From NCBI RefSeq assembly GCF_938039205.1, contig NZ_CALHVM010000059.1:62001-126000 (forward strand): DNA of 64,000 nt, written 5' to 3'. The notes beneath the pieces are model-generated. The model ran no database searches and was not told the DNA's origin. It was given only the letters and a program-made list of their open reading frames with translations. The position numbers and the translations under genes are program-made. Below, one piece after another: positions 18,094 through 27,777 of this stretch; within the stretch, counting starts at the first letter, position 1, and every line of letters begins with the position of its first letter. Source of the stretch: an uncultured Campylobacter sp. (GTDB lineage Bacteria; Campylobacterota; Campylobacteria; Campylobacterales; Campylobacteraceae).

Positions 18094-19101
18094 TTATAAA
18101 ATTTCGCCGAACAAATCAGGCTCGGGCGAGCTCAAATTTAACATCGCTTCAAGCTCCTCTTTTTGGCATTTAACGAGCGCGTAGTGAAAATTTGAAAGAT
18201 TTTTTAGCTCGGCAAGCTCCTTAAATCTCATCGTAGCCGCCGCGCTTTCCGCAAAATCCTCCGGCACGCAGATCTCGATACCGCCGCTAAAATTTCGCGC
18301 TAGAAACGCCGCCTCCATATCAAAAAGCTCGTCGTCGCACTCAGCGATCAAGGCTTGAGAGCTCGCGCCAAAAGGTACGACGTGAAAATTTTTATTTATA
18401 AAAATAGGCTCAAAGTGCCCCAAATTTCGCGTGTCGCCGAGCTTAAAAGAAAATCCTGCACGGATCAGATACCTCAAAAGTCCGAAAAGATAGTGCGTAA
18501 AAACTTTAGGGAAATTTAAGTTTGGATAGTAAACGCCATCGCAAACGACGCTAGAGGCAAATAGCGAGCCGCCCTGCGCGCAAACCGCGTCCACATCGCT
18601 AAAAACTGTGTCGTAAAGCGGCGCGATCTTGGATAAAATTTTAAGATCGTCGGTGAAAAACAGATCCCCCGCGCCCGCTTTCATTATCTTTATAAAAAGC
18701 CGCGTCGCATCCTCAGGCAGCAAGCTAGCTACGTTGCCGTCAGAGTTTTTGCCTAGGCTCATGCGCGCGAGCAGGGCCTTTTGTACGGGATTAACTGAGC
18801 AAAATTTGAGATTTTTGTAACTAGCCTCAAAGCGCATTAGCCGCATCAGCGCGGCGCTCAGACTATCGACTTTGATAAAAGCGACCTCGGGATCGATGAC
18901 CTCGCATCTTTGCTCGACGAGTACGGCATAGGCGCCGTTTGCGACGGCCGCGGCTATCTCGTCCGCGCCTGCGCCAAGCCCGATGTAGGCGTAGCCCTGG
19001 CGCACGTTTTTACTCTCAAACGCAAAGCCCTCCACGGCGCTGATGCTTGGTTTATTTAGCGCTTCGCCGTTGATGAGGCGCCTTAGGTTTTCGATATTCA
19101 C
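18094..19101 (-). CDS. Mur-ligase N-domain-like protein, function unknown
   Basis: The first 65 residues (FAFESKNVRQGYAYIGLG, then IAAAVANGAYAVLVEQR) follow the pattern of the N-terminal substrate-binding domain of MurE/MurF ligases. The remaining 270 residues lack the ATP-binding GT.GKT loop, so it is not a working Mur ligase of the known type. Later segments include GDLFFTDDLKILSKIAPLYD and HYLFGLLRYLIRAGFSFKLG. It lies 6 nt after metG in the same operon. A conserved hypothetical gene sits at this place in C. jejuni (recalled). The role is unknown. Confidence 0.75.
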   Translation of the reverse strand: MNIENLRRLINGEALNKPSISAVEGFAFESKNVRQGYAYIGLGAGADEIAAAVANGAYAVLVEQRCEVIDPEVAFIKVDSLSAALMRLMRFEASYKNLKFCSVNPVQKALLARMSLGKNSDGNVASLLPEDATRLFIKIMKAGAGDLFFTDDLKILSKIAPLYDTVFSDVDAVCAQGGSLFASSVVCDGVYYPNLNFPKVFTHYLFGLLRYLIRAGFSFKLGDTRNLGHFEPIFINKNFHVVPFGASSQALIAECDDELFDMEAAFLARNFSGGIEICVPEDFAESAAATMRFKELAELKNLSNFHYALVKCQKEELEAMLNLSSPEPDLFGEIL

Positions 19102-19107
19102 GCCGTT

Positions 19108-21027
19108 TTAACCTATTTCTGAGCCGTTTTTGACCGCAGCCATCGGCGCGATGAGGCACAGCGACCCGTCTTCGGCGCTAAGAATCATGCCCTCTGATAT
19201 ATGGCCGAAAATTTTAGCGGGTTTTAGGTTTGCCAGCACGCAGACCTGCTTGCCGACGAGATCCGCCGGAGCGTAAAATTTAGCTATGCCCGATAAAATT
19301 TGACGCGGCTGCTCTTCGCCCAGATCGATCTTAAATTTGAGTAGCTTCTCGCTGCCTTCGATATTTGAGCACTCAAGCACCGTGCCTACTTTTATGACGC
19401 ATTTTTTAAAGTCGTCGATTTTTATCTTCGCGTCCGATTTTTCTTGCGGCACAGGGGCGGTTTTGGCAGGTTCGCTCACGCTCGGCACCGCAGTCGCCAT
19501 CAGCTCTTTTTCGATTTTTGGGAAAAGCGGCTGCGTTTTTTGCGCTTTAAAGTCTAAAATTTCGTTGTTTAAGATTATTTTTTCATAGGTAGCCGTCGAT
19601 ATCTCAAAACCTAGCGTCTGCGCGATCTTTTCGCAGGTTCTTGGCATCGCGGGGCTTAGCAGGACGGCCACGCGAGCTAGCAGGTTTGCACACAGCGATA
19701 CGAGCGCGTTTGCTTCGTCTTTTTTGCCGTTTTTCATTAGGTTCCACGGCTCAAATTTAGCTATGCTCGCGTTAGCAAGCGTTAGCGCTTTAAAGAGCTC
19801 CTCGAGGTAGCGGTTCGTGGCGAAACTCTCTAAATTTTTGATAGCGTTTTGCAGGTGTTCGTTGCCGCTATCTAAAACCTCGCCGTAAAATTTGCGTAAA
19901 TTTTCGCCCTTTATCTCAAAGTCCGAGTACTTTTCGCTCATGCCCACTATACGGCTTAAAAGATTGCCCAGATCATTGCTAAGCTCGGAGTTTATGCGCT
20001 CGATCATCGCCTTTTGCGAGAAGTCGCCGTCCTGCCCAAACGGCACTTCGCGTAGCATAAAGTAGCGGAAATTTTCCAGTCCGTACGCGTCTGCGACCTC
20101 GCTTGGGTTGATGACGTTGCCTTTGCTTTTACTCATCTTTTCGCCGTCTCTAGTCCACCAGCCGTGAGCAGCGACGCAGCGAGGCAGTGGCAGATTAAGG
20201 CTCATCAAAAACGCAGGCCAGTACACCGCGTGAAAGCGCAAAATATCCTTGCCGACGATATGCGTAGCACCCTTCCAGTAGCGCATCTTATCGTCGCCGC
20301 GCGTGTAACCAAGCGTGCTGAGATAGTTGATGAGCGCATCCAGCCAGACGTACATCACATGCTTTGGCTCGTTTAGGCTCGCAGGCAGCTTGATGCCCCA
20401 CTCAAAGCTCGTGCGCGTGATCGAGAGGTCGCGCAGACCGCCTTTTACGAAGTTCACGACCTCGTTTTTCTTGCCGCGCGGCACGATACAGTCCTCGTTC
20501 TCCTCGTACCATTTTAGCAGCGCATCTTGGTATTTTGAAAGTTTGAAAAAATAGCTCTCCTCTTTCACCAAATTCGTCGGCCTGCCGCAATCCGGACACC
20601 TCTCATCCTCTAAAAGCTGCGTCTGCGTAAAAAAGCTCTCGCAGCTAACGCAGTAGTACCCCTCGTACTCGCCCTTGTAGATGTCGCCTTTTTGATACAT
20701 TTTAAGAAATGCGTTTTGCGCAGTGAGCTTGTGATAGTCGTCGGTCGTGCGGATAAAATGATCGTAGCTGATCTCAAATTTATCCCACAACTCCCTAAAT
20801 TTCGCGCTTATCTCATCGGCATAGGCTTGCGGCGTGTAGCCCTTTTTTGCGGCGGCTTGCTCGATCTTTTGTCCGTGCTCGTCGGTGCCGGTCATAAAGT
20901 ACGTGTCATCGCCCTTTAGCCTAGCAAATCTCGCCATCGTGTCCGCGATCACGGTCGTGTAGGCGTGTCCGATGTGCGGCACGTCGTTTACGTAATAAAT
21001 TGGAGTCGTAATATAAGTCGTGTTCAT
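19108..21027 (-). CDS. metG: Methionyl-tRNA synthetase
   Basis: This class I synthetase charges tRNA-Met. The HIGH motif is in NDVPHIGHAYTT and the KMSKS loop is in DGEKMSKSKGNVINP. A zinc-knuckle region spans CVSCESFF and CPDCGRPT. An EMAP/Trbp111-like tRNA-binding domain occupies the C-terminal 110 residues (FKKCVIKVGTVLECSNIEGS). The total of 639 residues matches the Campylobacter form. The RBS AAAGGAAAG precedes ATG. It is downstream of fbp and a small Cys-containing protein gene in one operon. Confidence 0.96.
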   Translation of the reverse strand: MNTTYITTPIYYVNDVPHIGHAYTTVIADTMARFARLKGDDTYFMTGTDEHGQKIEQAAAKKGYTPQAYADEISAKFRELWDKFEISYDHFIRTTDDYHKLTAQNAFLKMYQKGDIYKGEYEGYYCVSCESFFTQTQLLEDERCPDCGRPTNLVKEESYFFKLSKYQDALLKWYEENEDCIVPRGKKNEVVNFVKGGLRDLSITRTSFEWGIKLPASLNEPKHVMYVWLDALINYLSTLGYTRGDDKMRYWKGATHIVGKDILRFHAVYWPAFLMSLNLPLPRCVAAHGWWTRDGEKMSKSKGNVINPSEVADAYGLENFRYFMLREVPFGQDGDFSQKAMIERINSELSNDLGNLLSRIVGMSEKYSDFEIKGENLRKFYGEVLDSGNEHLQNAIKNLESFATNRYLEELFKALTLANASIAKFEPWNLMKNGKKDEANALVSLCANLLARVAVLLSPAMPRTCEKIAQTLGFEISTATYEKIILNNEILDFKAQKTQPLFPKIEKELMATAVPSVSEPAKTAPVPQEKSDAKIKIDDFKKCVIKVGTVLECSNIEGSEKLLKFKIDLGEEQPRQILSGIAKFYAPADLVGKQVCVLANLKPAKIFGHISEGMILSAEDGSLCLIAPMAAVKNGSEIG

Positions 21028-21044
21028 ATCTTTCCTTTTTAAAT

Positions 21045-21257
21045 TTAAAAATCAAATCCGCCGCCGTCGCCTTTAGACATCGAGCTATATACGGCATCTA
21101 CGTAGTTTTTGCGGGTTTTACACTCAAACATCGCCTCGCAAGCAAAGCACGAACTTAGCCCTTTTTCGCTCTGGCAAGCTTGCAAAATTTCTCTTTGGCG
21201 ATCAAGCTCCAGCTCAAATTCGTCTTTTTGAGCTGCGTCTGCTGCGTGTTCGCTCAT
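21045..21257 (-). CDS. Small Cys-rich conserved protein
   Basis: The 70-residue soluble protein has a cluster [15 protein letters not shown] (CxxC plus a further Cys) and an acidic N-terminus. It ends [14 protein letters not shown]. Metal binding by the Cys set is possible but unproven. The start overlaps the fbp stop by 4 nt and it lies 17 nt before metG. A hypothetical gene of like size occupies the same place in C. jejuni (recalled). Confidence 0.8.
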   Translation of the reverse strand: MSEHAADAAQKDEFELELDRQREILQACQSEKGLSSCFACEAMFECKTRKNYVDAVYSSMSKGDGGGFDF

Positions 21258-22108
21258 TTTGCGCTTCCGTAAAATTTATGCAGTAAATTTATCTCATCTT
21301 TGGAGCCGAAAAAGCAAGGCGTGGTTTGGTGGATTTTTTCCACTTTCATATCAAAAAGCGTTCCCGAGTATCCGTCGCTAGTCGCCCCGCCCGCGCGCTC
21401 GTAGATGAAGGCAAACGGCAGCACCTCAAATAGCGCTCTTAGCTTGCCCTTTGGCGCATCCGTCGTGGCAGGATAGCTAAATAGCCCGCCGCCTTTTAGT
21501 AAAATTTGATGCAGGTCGCTCACCATGGCGCCTGAGTATCTAAGACGGTACCCCTGCAAAAACAGCTCGCGGATAAATTTAGCGTGAGTTTCGCTCCAGC
21601 CCTTTTGCGTCGCGCCGGTGGCGTTTAGCTTGCCTTTTTGCGCGAGCGCTAGATTTTTGATAAATTTAAACTCGCCGTCCCTGCCTAGGCGGTAAAGTGC
21701 CGGAGCCGTCCCATCCTCGCAAAGCACGAGCTCCAGGCGCGGGCCGTAAACGACGTAGGCTGCGGCTTTTAGATTTTGCGGAGTTAGTTCATTTTCGTAA
21801 ATGCCAAAAATCGAGCCGATGGAAAAATTTACGTCCACCAGGCTAGAGCCGTCTAGCGGATCGTATGCGACGATAAATTTCGCACTCTCGTTTAGCGCCA
21901 GCATATCCTCTTTTTCTTCGCTAACGAGCGCTTTTACGCAGGCTAAATTTGCAAACTCGGCCGTGATGATCTCGTCGCTCCTCACGTCTAGTTTTAGCTG
22001 CGTGTCGCCAGTGGCGTTGGCGTGGTCGGTGTAGCCTAGATCGGCGTATTTTATCTCTTCGCCGATTTTTACGGCGATCTTTTTAATCGTTTCGAAAATT
22101 TCGTTCAT
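21254..22108 (-). CDS. fbp: Fructose-1,6-bisphosphatase class I
   Basis: This gluconeogenic enzyme hydrolyses fructose-1,6-bisphosphate. I choose ATG 22108 ([14 protein letters not shown]), which overlaps the mobB stop by 4 nt (ATGA), rather than an in-frame start 30 nt upstream. That gives 284 residues. Metal-site motifs are present: [10 protein letters not shown], and the DPLDGSS signature within [19 protein letters not shown]. The segment [18 protein letters not shown] is typical of the C-terminal part. Confidence 0.94.
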   Translation of the reverse strand: MNEIFETIKKIAVKIGEEIKYADLGYTDHANATGDTQLKLDVRSDEIITAEFANLACVKALVSEEKEDMLALNESAKFIVAYDPLDGSSLVDVNFSIGSIFGIYENELTPQNLKAAAYVVYGPRLELVLCEDGTAPALYRLGRDGEFKFIKNLALAQKGKLNATGATQKGWSETHAKFIRELFLQGYRLRYSGAMVSDLHQILLKGGGLFSYPATTDAPKGKLRALFEVLPFAFIYERAGGATSDGYSGTLFDMKVEKIHQTTPCFFGSKDEINLLHKFYGSAK

Positions 22109-22587
22109 TTTAACACCTTTGCGTTTTTTAGTATCCACTCGCAGATAGCCTGCATATCGTCTAGATCGAAGTTTGGCTTATCGATCTCGTAGTCTTTTTT
22201 ATAGCTTGCGATCGCGTTTGAAAAGCTAAGATAATCCTCGTTTATCTCGTCCTTAAACACGCTAATGCGCGGTAGCGGCAGGGTCTTTAGCCCCTCAACT
22301 AGTAGCAAATCAAACTCGCCAGCCATCGCTACGACGTCGTCCAAGCTCTTGCTCTCCTGCGAGAAAAAGGTCGTGCGCGTCGGACTCATGACCGCGACCT
22401 CGGCGCCTATTTGACTAAATTTGTAGCTATCCTTGCCCTCGACATCAAACCTCGCCTTGTCGCCCGGATCGTGCTTGATGATTACGACTTTTAGCCCGTC
22501 ATCGATAAATTTTTTGGCAACCTTTAAAATAAGCGTAGTTTTACCGCTATTTGAAGGTCCGGAAAACGCCATCGCCGCTTTTTTCAT
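22105..22587 (-). CDS. mobB: Molybdopterin-guanine dinucleotide biosynthesis protein B
   Basis: This P-loop GTP-binding accessory factor acts in molybdenum cofactor maturation. The Walker A motif [17 protein letters not shown] is near the N-terminus. The family segment [20 protein letters not shown] follows, then [18 protein letters not shown]. The 160 residues match MobB. It heads the operon mobB-fbp-(Cys protein)-metG-(Mur-like). Confidence 0.92.
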   Translation of the reverse strand: MKKAAMAFSGPSNSGKTTLILKVAKKFIDDGLKVVIIKHDPGDKARFDVEGKDSYKFSQIGAEVAVMSPTRTTFFSQESKSLDDVVAMAGEFDLLLVEGLKTLPLPRISVFKDEINEDYLSFSNAIASYKKDYEIDKPNFDLDDMQAICEWILKNAKVLK

Positions 22588-22687
22588 TTTTCTCCGAATT
22601 TTTGAAATTTACGCGGATTATAGCAAATTTAGGCTTTTTAAAAGCAAAATTTATCTAAAATAGCACCAAATTTAAAGAGGTATTAAA

Positions 22688-23182
22688 ATGAAAAAGAGCG
22701 TATTTTTTTTAAGTTTTATTTTGGCGCTAGTCGGTTGCGCGGATAAAAAGTATATCCACGAACCGCTAAAAAACGAGCTTTTGGCCTACACGAGCAAGTC
22801 TGAGATCATAGATGCCGATACGAATATCCTAATCGTAGCAACCTATCTAAACCCAATCTATAGCGAGCTAATCGACGAACAAAAAAGAGAGAAATTCGTC
22901 GTAGCCGTGCATCCCAAAGAGGTTAAAATTTTAGAGGAGAGCTTCGCGGCAAACGGTTTGCAGCGAGGCATCATGGTTAGACGCCTAGCCGCAAACGATC
23001 CGCTTTTGCAAAAAGTGAGCTTTGAGGTGCCGTGGGCGCAGTATTTCGAGGTCAGCACCCCAGATATCAAAAGCGATAAAATCAACCTTACTTTCGAAAT
23101 TTATCCGTCAAAGAAGGCGTCTTTAAGCTTTCAAAAAGTGTCGAAATCGATGTACTGGAACGGAGAAGCCTTAGGTAGATAA
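22688..23182 (+). CDS. Lipoprotein, function unknown
   Basis: The 164-residue protein has a lipobox LVGC (Cys at residue 17). The mature part contains the stretches ADTNILIVATYLNPIYSELI and NLTFEIYPSKKASLSFQKVS; the family is not recognised. The RBS AAAGAGG precedes ATG, and a weak TAAAAT at 22656 may be its -10. Its last 95 nt overlap the 3' end of slt on the other strand, and both frames look genuine. A lipoprotein gene faces slt in C. jejuni as well (recalled). Confidence 0.78.
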   Translation: MKKSVFFLSFILALVGCADKKYIHEPLKNELLAYTSKSEIIDADTNILIVATYLNPIYSELIDEQKREKFVVAVHPKEVKILEESFAANGLQRGIMVRRLAANDPLLQKVSFEVPWAQYFEVSTPDIKSDKINLTFEIYPSKKASLSFQKVSKSMYWNGEALGR

Positions 23183-24719
23183 CATAGTTTGCGAGTACCT
23201 TTTTGCCGTAGTCGCGGCTCTCGGCGAAAGGTACTAGCTCCATGGATAAAAACGGCTCATACTTGCCTTCGTTAAAAAGGTCGCCTCGCTGAAGCATTTT
23301 CTTAGTAAAACCGATACCGCCGTTATACGCGTAAGCTACAAAAAGCGGGTGGTAGAGGTATTTCTCCAAATAATTTAAGTGGTGGTCCGCAAATTTTAAG
23401 GCAAGGCGCGGATCAAACATATCGTCCTGATCGAAATTTGGGATCGCAAGCTCTTTTTTGCCGATGTGATTAGCCAAAAACGGCATAAACTGCATCATAC
23501 CAAGCGCATAAGAGGTCGAGATGACGGCTGGGATAAAGCGGCTTTCTTGCCTGCCGATCGCGTAAAGTAGCGCCTTTCTAGTCGCGTTTACGTCCTCTAG
23601 CTCATCTACAAACGGCATGACGAAGTAGCTATCCTTGTATCCGCTTGCCTTTTCCATCAAGTAGGCGTACTGACCTAGCGTCTCTTTGGTGTTAAAGGTT
23701 TCAGAATGCTTTGCTGCGTCCTGCGCACTCATCTCTTTTATCATTTTAAAGGTCTTTTGCCACAAAAACGGATCTTTTATGTCGTAGTCAGCTACCTTTT
23801 CTTTCGTAGGCGTCGGCGAGACGATGTTTGCGGCAGCACTTGCGCCCGTTAGTTCGTTTGCATAAAGCGTATAGATATTTACGTCGCGGCTTTGATTTAG
23901 CTTATCAAGATAGCTTCTGTCCTTGCTTAGCAGATATAGCCAAAATACGGCATTGTCCTTGCGATCTTGCCTCTCAAAGGCAGCCTCGGCTCTAGTAAAA
24001 AACCTAGCCGCGTCTTTTGGCGAATTTAACAAAACCGCGTTGATACCAAGCATAAAGGCGTCCTTGCCCGCGAGCTCCGTTTCTTTTATCGCTAGAAAAT
24101 TTTGTCTAAATTTGGCCGATTTTTTATCGATTATCAAATCGTTTGCCAGAGCGTGAAACTCCTTTTTCGTCGCAAGCAAATTTATAAAATTTGCGTCAAA
24201 TATCTTATCAAATTTATCCTTATGCGAAGACTGGTTAAAATAAACCAAAAACGCGTCCGTATCGTTAAATTTGGCAAACTCATCCTCGGGGTGCTTCTCG
24301 TTTAGCGAGCTAAGACGGCGATAAAGAAGCGGATCGGAGTCTTTAAATTTATCCGCCAGCTTTTGCCTCGTCTCCTTTTTTAGCTTCATCATAAAAGGCA
24401 CTCGCAGGCGCTGTTTTTGGCAGGTTACGTTTGCGTCTAGGATATTTTTCGCGCTTACGCTATCGCAGTTTCCTTTGGTCTTTTTAGGCGGCAAAATTTC
24501 AGCCAGTTTCTTTGCTAGCACGCCCGCTCGGCGAAAGACGTCTTTATTTAAAATTTGCGCCTGTTCCTTAGTGTAGTCGCCTTCGGTTAAAAGACGGTAA
24601 AAGTAGTAATCCTTAGCAAGCCCCTTAGGTTCGTCTTTTATCTCCTCAAAGCTCTTAACTCCGCCAAACGCCGCCGCCGCAAAAATCGCGGGCAGGATAA
24701 ATTTAAGCAGCGTACGCAA
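23088..24719 (-). CDS. slt: Soluble lytic murein transglycosylase
   Basis: This periplasmic enzyme cleaves the MurNAc-GlcNAc bond to 1,6-anhydro products. The signal peptide ([19 protein letters not shown]) is followed by a long alpha-helical superhelix region. The catalytic SLT domain is at about residues 385-510. It has ALLYAIGRQESRFIPAVIS (catalytic Glu in QES) and SYALGMMQFMPFLANHIG. The 543 residues fit the family. The start overlaps yggT by 17 nt, and the 3' end overlaps the convergent lipoprotein gene by 95 nt. Confidence 0.93.
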   Translation of the reverse strand: MRTLLKFILPAIFAAAAFGGVKSFEEIKDEPKGLAKDYYFYRLLTEGDYTKEQAQILNKDVFRRAGVLAKKLAEILPPKKTKGNCDSVSAKNILDANVTCQKQRLRVPFMMKLKKETRQKLADKFKDSDPLLYRRLSSLNEKHPEDEFAKFNDTDAFLVYFNQSSHKDKFDKIFDANFINLLATKKEFHALANDLIIDKKSAKFRQNFLAIKETELAGKDAFMLGINAVLLNSPKDAARFFTRAEAAFERQDRKDNAVFWLYLLSKDRSYLDKLNQSRDVNIYTLYANELTGASAAANIVSPTPTKEKVADYDIKDPFLWQKTFKMIKEMSAQDAAKHSETFNTKETLGQYAYLMEKASGYKDSYFVMPFVDELEDVNATRKALLYAIGRQESRFIPAVISTSYALGMMQFMPFLANHIGKKELAIPNFDQDDMFDPRLALKFADHHLNYLEKYLYHPLFVAYAYNGGIGFTKKMLQRGDLFNEGKYEPFLSMELVPFAESRDYGKKVLANYVIYLRLLRSSTSISTLFESLKTPSLTDKFRK

Positions 24720-24990
24720 ACATAAGCCTTACGAAAAATCTATCTATAAACTGAAGCGACAAAAGCACGATAATAGGCGCTATATCTATACCGCCAAAAA
24801 CCGTCGGTATCACGCGGCGGATAGCGGCATAGACGGGCTCGGTGAGGCGGTAGAGCAGCTGTACGATAGGGTTATAGGGATCAGGGCGTACCCAGCTTAT
24901 GATCGCTGCGCCTATGATGATCCACGTGTAGGCGCTGATAACGATATGCAAGATACTGCCGACTGCTTCTAAAAATACAGAAAATATCAT
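24703..24990 (-). CDS. YggT family membrane protein
   Basis: The 95-residue protein has two hydrophobic segments separated by the YggT signature ([20 protein letters not shown] and then [12 protein letters not shown]). The family is linked to membrane-protein insertion, osmotic tolerance or division in other bacteria. It overlaps gltX by 4 nt and slt by 17 nt, so it sits in one operon. Confidence 0.88.
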   Translation of the reverse strand: MIFSVFLEAVGSILHIVISAYTWIIIGAAIISWVRPDPYNPIVQLLYRLTEPVYAAIRRVIPTVFGGIDIAPIIVLLSLQFIDRFFVRLMFAYAA

Positions 24991-26288
24991 CGTAAAATTT
25001 CCTTTAGATACGGTTTGATGAGCGGATATAGCTCGCTAAGCTCAGGGCCGTGTTCGGCGCCCGTGAGCAAAATCCTAAGCGGCATAAAAAAGCCTTTTCC
25101 TTTTAGTTCGGTCGCGTCCATTAGGGCTTTTTTTAGCTCGTTAAATTCATCAAATTCGCTCAAATTTAGCGAATTTACAGCAGCTTTTATCGCCTCGCAA
25201 CCCGCCTTAAACTCATCTGGGATAAATTTGGTCGCGAAAATCGCATCGACCTTGGCCTTTATCTCGGTTATAAGGCTACTTTCTTGAGTGTAAAATCTAG
25301 CTATCGCCGCAAATTCTGGCTTTATGCCCATTAGCGCGGCTAGTCTCTCGTCGCTTGCTCTTTTTATGTGCTCGCGGTTGATGTGCTCAAGCTGCTTGAC
25401 GTCAAATTTGGCCGGAGACGCCGAAACCTTCGAGATATCAAACCACTGCGCCGCCTCTTCTATCGTAAAGATCTCAACCGGAGCCTTGTAGCCTAGCGAA
25501 ACGATGTAGTTTGCGATAGCTTCAGGCATAAAGCCTTGCGAGAGTAGCCATTTTACGCTGCTTTCGTTCTCGCGTTTGCTCATTTTTTTGCCCTCGACGT
25601 TTAGGATGATAGGCAGGTGAGCGTAGTTTATCTTTTGCGTGTAGCCTAGGCCCTCGCGGATGAGGTCTTGCTTTGGCGTATTGCTGACGTGATCCTCGCC
25701 GCGGATGACGAAGGTGACGCCCTCTAGCATATCATCTACCGCGCAGGCGAAGTTGTACGTCGGCGTAAAATCGGCACGCATAATCACAAAACTATCGACG
25801 TTTTCAGGCTCGAAGCTGATTTCGCCCTTTATCGCGTCTTTAAATTTCATCGTGCCTAGCGGCTTTTTCATACGCACGACGAAAGGCTTTTGGTTGTTTA
25901 GCACTTCGTTGTCGCTTAGGTGCTCGCATGTGCCGTCGTAGCGATAGGCTTCGCCTCTAGCCTTTGCGGCTTCTTTTTTGGCTTCAAGCTCGCTTTCGGT
26001 GCAAAAGCACGAAAACGCCTTTTTATCTATCAAAAGCTTTGCCGCAAATTCGCGGTGAAATTTCAAATTTTTACTTTGATAATAAAGCGTGTCCCATTTG
26101 ATACCGAAAAGCTCTAAAATTTCTAAAATTTCCTTGTCTTTTCCGGGGATATTGCGCTCCTTGTCGGTATCCTCGATGCGGATGATAAAGCCGCTTTTAT
26201 CCTGAAGCGAGCAGACGTAGTTTAGGATCGCAACCCTCAAATTTCCCAGATGCATATCGCCTGTCGGCGACGGCGCAAAACGATACAT
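24987..26288 (-). CDS. gltX: Glutamyl-tRNA synthetase
   Basis: This class I synthetase charges tRNA-Glu, or in this lineage one of two paralogues that also serve tRNA-Gln before amidation. The HIGH motif is [17 protein letters not shown], the KMSKR loop is [15 protein letters not shown], and the family segment [19 protein letters not shown] is present. The 433 residues are typical. Campylobacters usually carry two gltX genes; which paralogue this is cannot be settled here, though the context matches C. jejuni gltX1 (recalled). Confidence 0.93.
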   Translation of the reverse strand: MYRFAPSPTGDMHLGNLRVAILNYVCSLQDKSGFIIRIEDTDKERNIPGKDKEILEILELFGIKWDTLYYQSKNLKFHREFAAKLLIDKKAFSCFCTESELEAKKEAAKARGEAYRYDGTCEHLSDNEVLNNQKPFVVRMKKPLGTMKFKDAIKGEISFEPENVDSFVIMRADFTPTYNFACAVDDMLEGVTFVIRGEDHVSNTPKQDLIREGLGYTQKINYAHLPIILNVEGKKMSKRENESSVKWLLSQGFMPEAIANYIVSLGYKAPVEIFTIEEAAQWFDISKVSASPAKFDVKQLEHINREHIKRASDERLAALMGIKPEFAAIARFYTQESSLITEIKAKVDAIFATKFIPDEFKAGCEAIKAAVNSLNLSEFDEFNELKKALMDATELKGKGFFMPLRILLTGAEHGPELSELYPLIKPYLKEILR

Positions 26289-26375
26289 TTTTGCTTCCTT
26301 ATTGATTTTTAGGGGCGATTATAGCATTTTAAGTATTTAACTTGGCTTTTTTATCTTTTGTGAAGCTAAAATAAA

Positions 26376-26381
26376 TATAAT
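26376..26381 (+). promoter_or_regulatory. -10 box for mscL
   Basis: TATAAT in AAATATAATTG lies 33 nt before the chosen mscL start and sits in the gltX/mscL divergent gap. Confidence 0.55.
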
Positions 26382-26413
26382 TGATATCTAATTTTAAAAT
26401 GCAAAGGAAAAAG

Positions 26414-26821
26414 ATGAGTTTCATTAAGGAATTTAAAGAATTCGCGATGCGCGGCAACGTCATCGACATGGCCGTGGGCGTCGTGATCGGTGGGGCTTTT
26501 GGCAAGATCGTTAGCTCACTGGTTGGTGACGTTATCATGCCAATCGTAGGCGTACTAACCGGTGGCGTAAATTTTACGGATTTAAAATTTACGCTAAAAG
26601 ACGCAGTCGGCGATACGGCTGCCGTAACCGTAAACTACGGCTCATTTATACAAACGATGGTTGATTTTACGATTATTGCGTTTTGTATTTTCTGCGTCGT
26701 TAAAGCTATAAATTCGCTCAAAAAACCAAAAGCCGAGGAACCAAAAGCCGAAGAGCCTGCGCCGATACCTGAGGACGTCGCGCTTCTAACCGAGATCAGA
26801 GATCTTTTAAAAAATAAATAA
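26414..26821 (+). CDS. mscL: Large-conductance mechanosensitive channel
   Basis: This pentameric channel relieves hypo-osmotic shock. I choose ATG 26414 ([19 protein letters not shown]), which follows AAAGGAAAAAG; an in-frame ATG at 26381 lies in the -10 box. The first helix [20 protein letters not shown], the periplasmic loop, the second helix [18 protein letters not shown] and the charged C-terminal bundle ([12 protein letters not shown]) are all present. The 135 residues are normal. Confidence 0.95.
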   Translation: MSFIKEFKEFAMRGNVIDMAVGVVIGGAFGKIVSSLVGDVIMPIVGVLTGGVNFTDLKFTLKDAVGDTAAVTVNYGSFIQTMVDFTIIAFCIFCVVKAINSLKKPKAEEPKAEEPAPIPEDVALLTEIRDLLKNK

Positions 26822-26830
26822 GTATAACAA

Positions 26831-27469
26831 ATGCTAGAGCAAATCCCGTTTTTTCAGGGGCTAAACGAGGCCGAGCTAAAAAGGCTAGAAAATATCAGCA
26901 TCCTAAAAAAATATAAAAAAGGTGAGTTTTTATTTATGGAGGGCGAGGAGTCAAAGTGGCTCCACCTCCTTATAAAAGGTTCTCTCAAGCTCTATAAAAT
27001 AGGCCCCAAAGGCAAAGAGATTTTTATGCATCAATTTAACGGGATTAGCTTCGTAGCCGAGCTTGCCAACTTTGAAAATATCAAATTTCCGGCGACGGCG
27101 ATATTTTTAACGGGCGGCGAGGTGCTAAAAATCGACTACGATAAATTTTACGCCGAGTTTTTATCAAACCCGCGCGTATCGCTACAAATAATCAAATCGC
27201 TCTCGCAAAAGTTAAAAATCGCAAGCGAGCTGATACATCAAGAACTCGTGCTAAACTCCGAGGCCAAGGTCGCAAGCTTTCTCGTTAATCACGCCGATCT
27301 TTTTAACGAGCTAAAACACATCAAAATCGCCTCCATCCTCAACATTACTCCAGAGACGTTTTCGAGGATCTTGGCGAAATTTAAAACCCAAAATCTGATC
27401 GAACTAGACGCAAATAATAAAATCGTAAATATCGCTACAAACGAGCTTTCGGAGATGTTTGAAGGCTAG
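26831..27469 (+). CDS. Crp/Fnr family transcriptional regulator
   Basis: The 212-residue protein has an N-terminal cyclic-nucleotide-binding-type beta-roll (KKGEFLFMEGEESKWLHLLI near residues 30-50). A dimer helix follows, then a C-terminal winged HTH with the recognition segment IASILNITPETFSRILAKFK. No cysteine cluster of the Fnr [4Fe-4S] type is seen. It may respond to nitrosative stress like NssR, or to another ligand, but the sequence does not show which. It starts 9 nt after mscL. Confidence 0.88.
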   Translation: MLEQIPFFQGLNEAELKRLENISILKKYKKGEFLFMEGEESKWLHLLIKGSLKLYKIGPKGKEIFMHQFNGISFVAELANFENIKFPATAIFLTGGEVLKIDYDKFYAEFLSNPRVSLQIIKSLSQKLKIASELIHQELVLNSEAKVASFLVNHADLFNELKHIKIASILNITPETFSRILAKFKTQNLIELDANNKIVNIATNELSEMFEG

Positions 27470-27777
27470 AGTCGGTATTTGCAAATTTGATGCTTTTTTA
27501 TTTTTGCGCATTTTTAATCGTCAAATTTCCAAGCCTCTCGCATATTGTAGTTTTATCCGCGCTATCGTAACACCGCGTAAAATTCATAAATTTATTCGTC
27601 GCAAGCCCGGCTCAAATTTAACCGATTACAAAAGCAAGGATGCATAAAATCTATAAATTTAAAAATACGATAAAATTTAAGCCGCCAGCCGCCGCATTAA
27701 CAAGAAGTCACAAGAACGCAACGCGCGGTAACACCGCGACAAAGCGGGATTTTTCCTTTAAATTTGAAGGCTGGATT
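27470..27777. other. Intergenic region between convergent genes, no gene seen
   Basis: The stretch separates the Crp/Fnr gene from the convergent mrdA. A small stem CGCGGT-AAC-ACCGCG near 27725-27740 is followed by TTTTT about ten bases later and could help termination. Two short open frames here lack RBSs and sensible composition. Confidence 0.4.
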
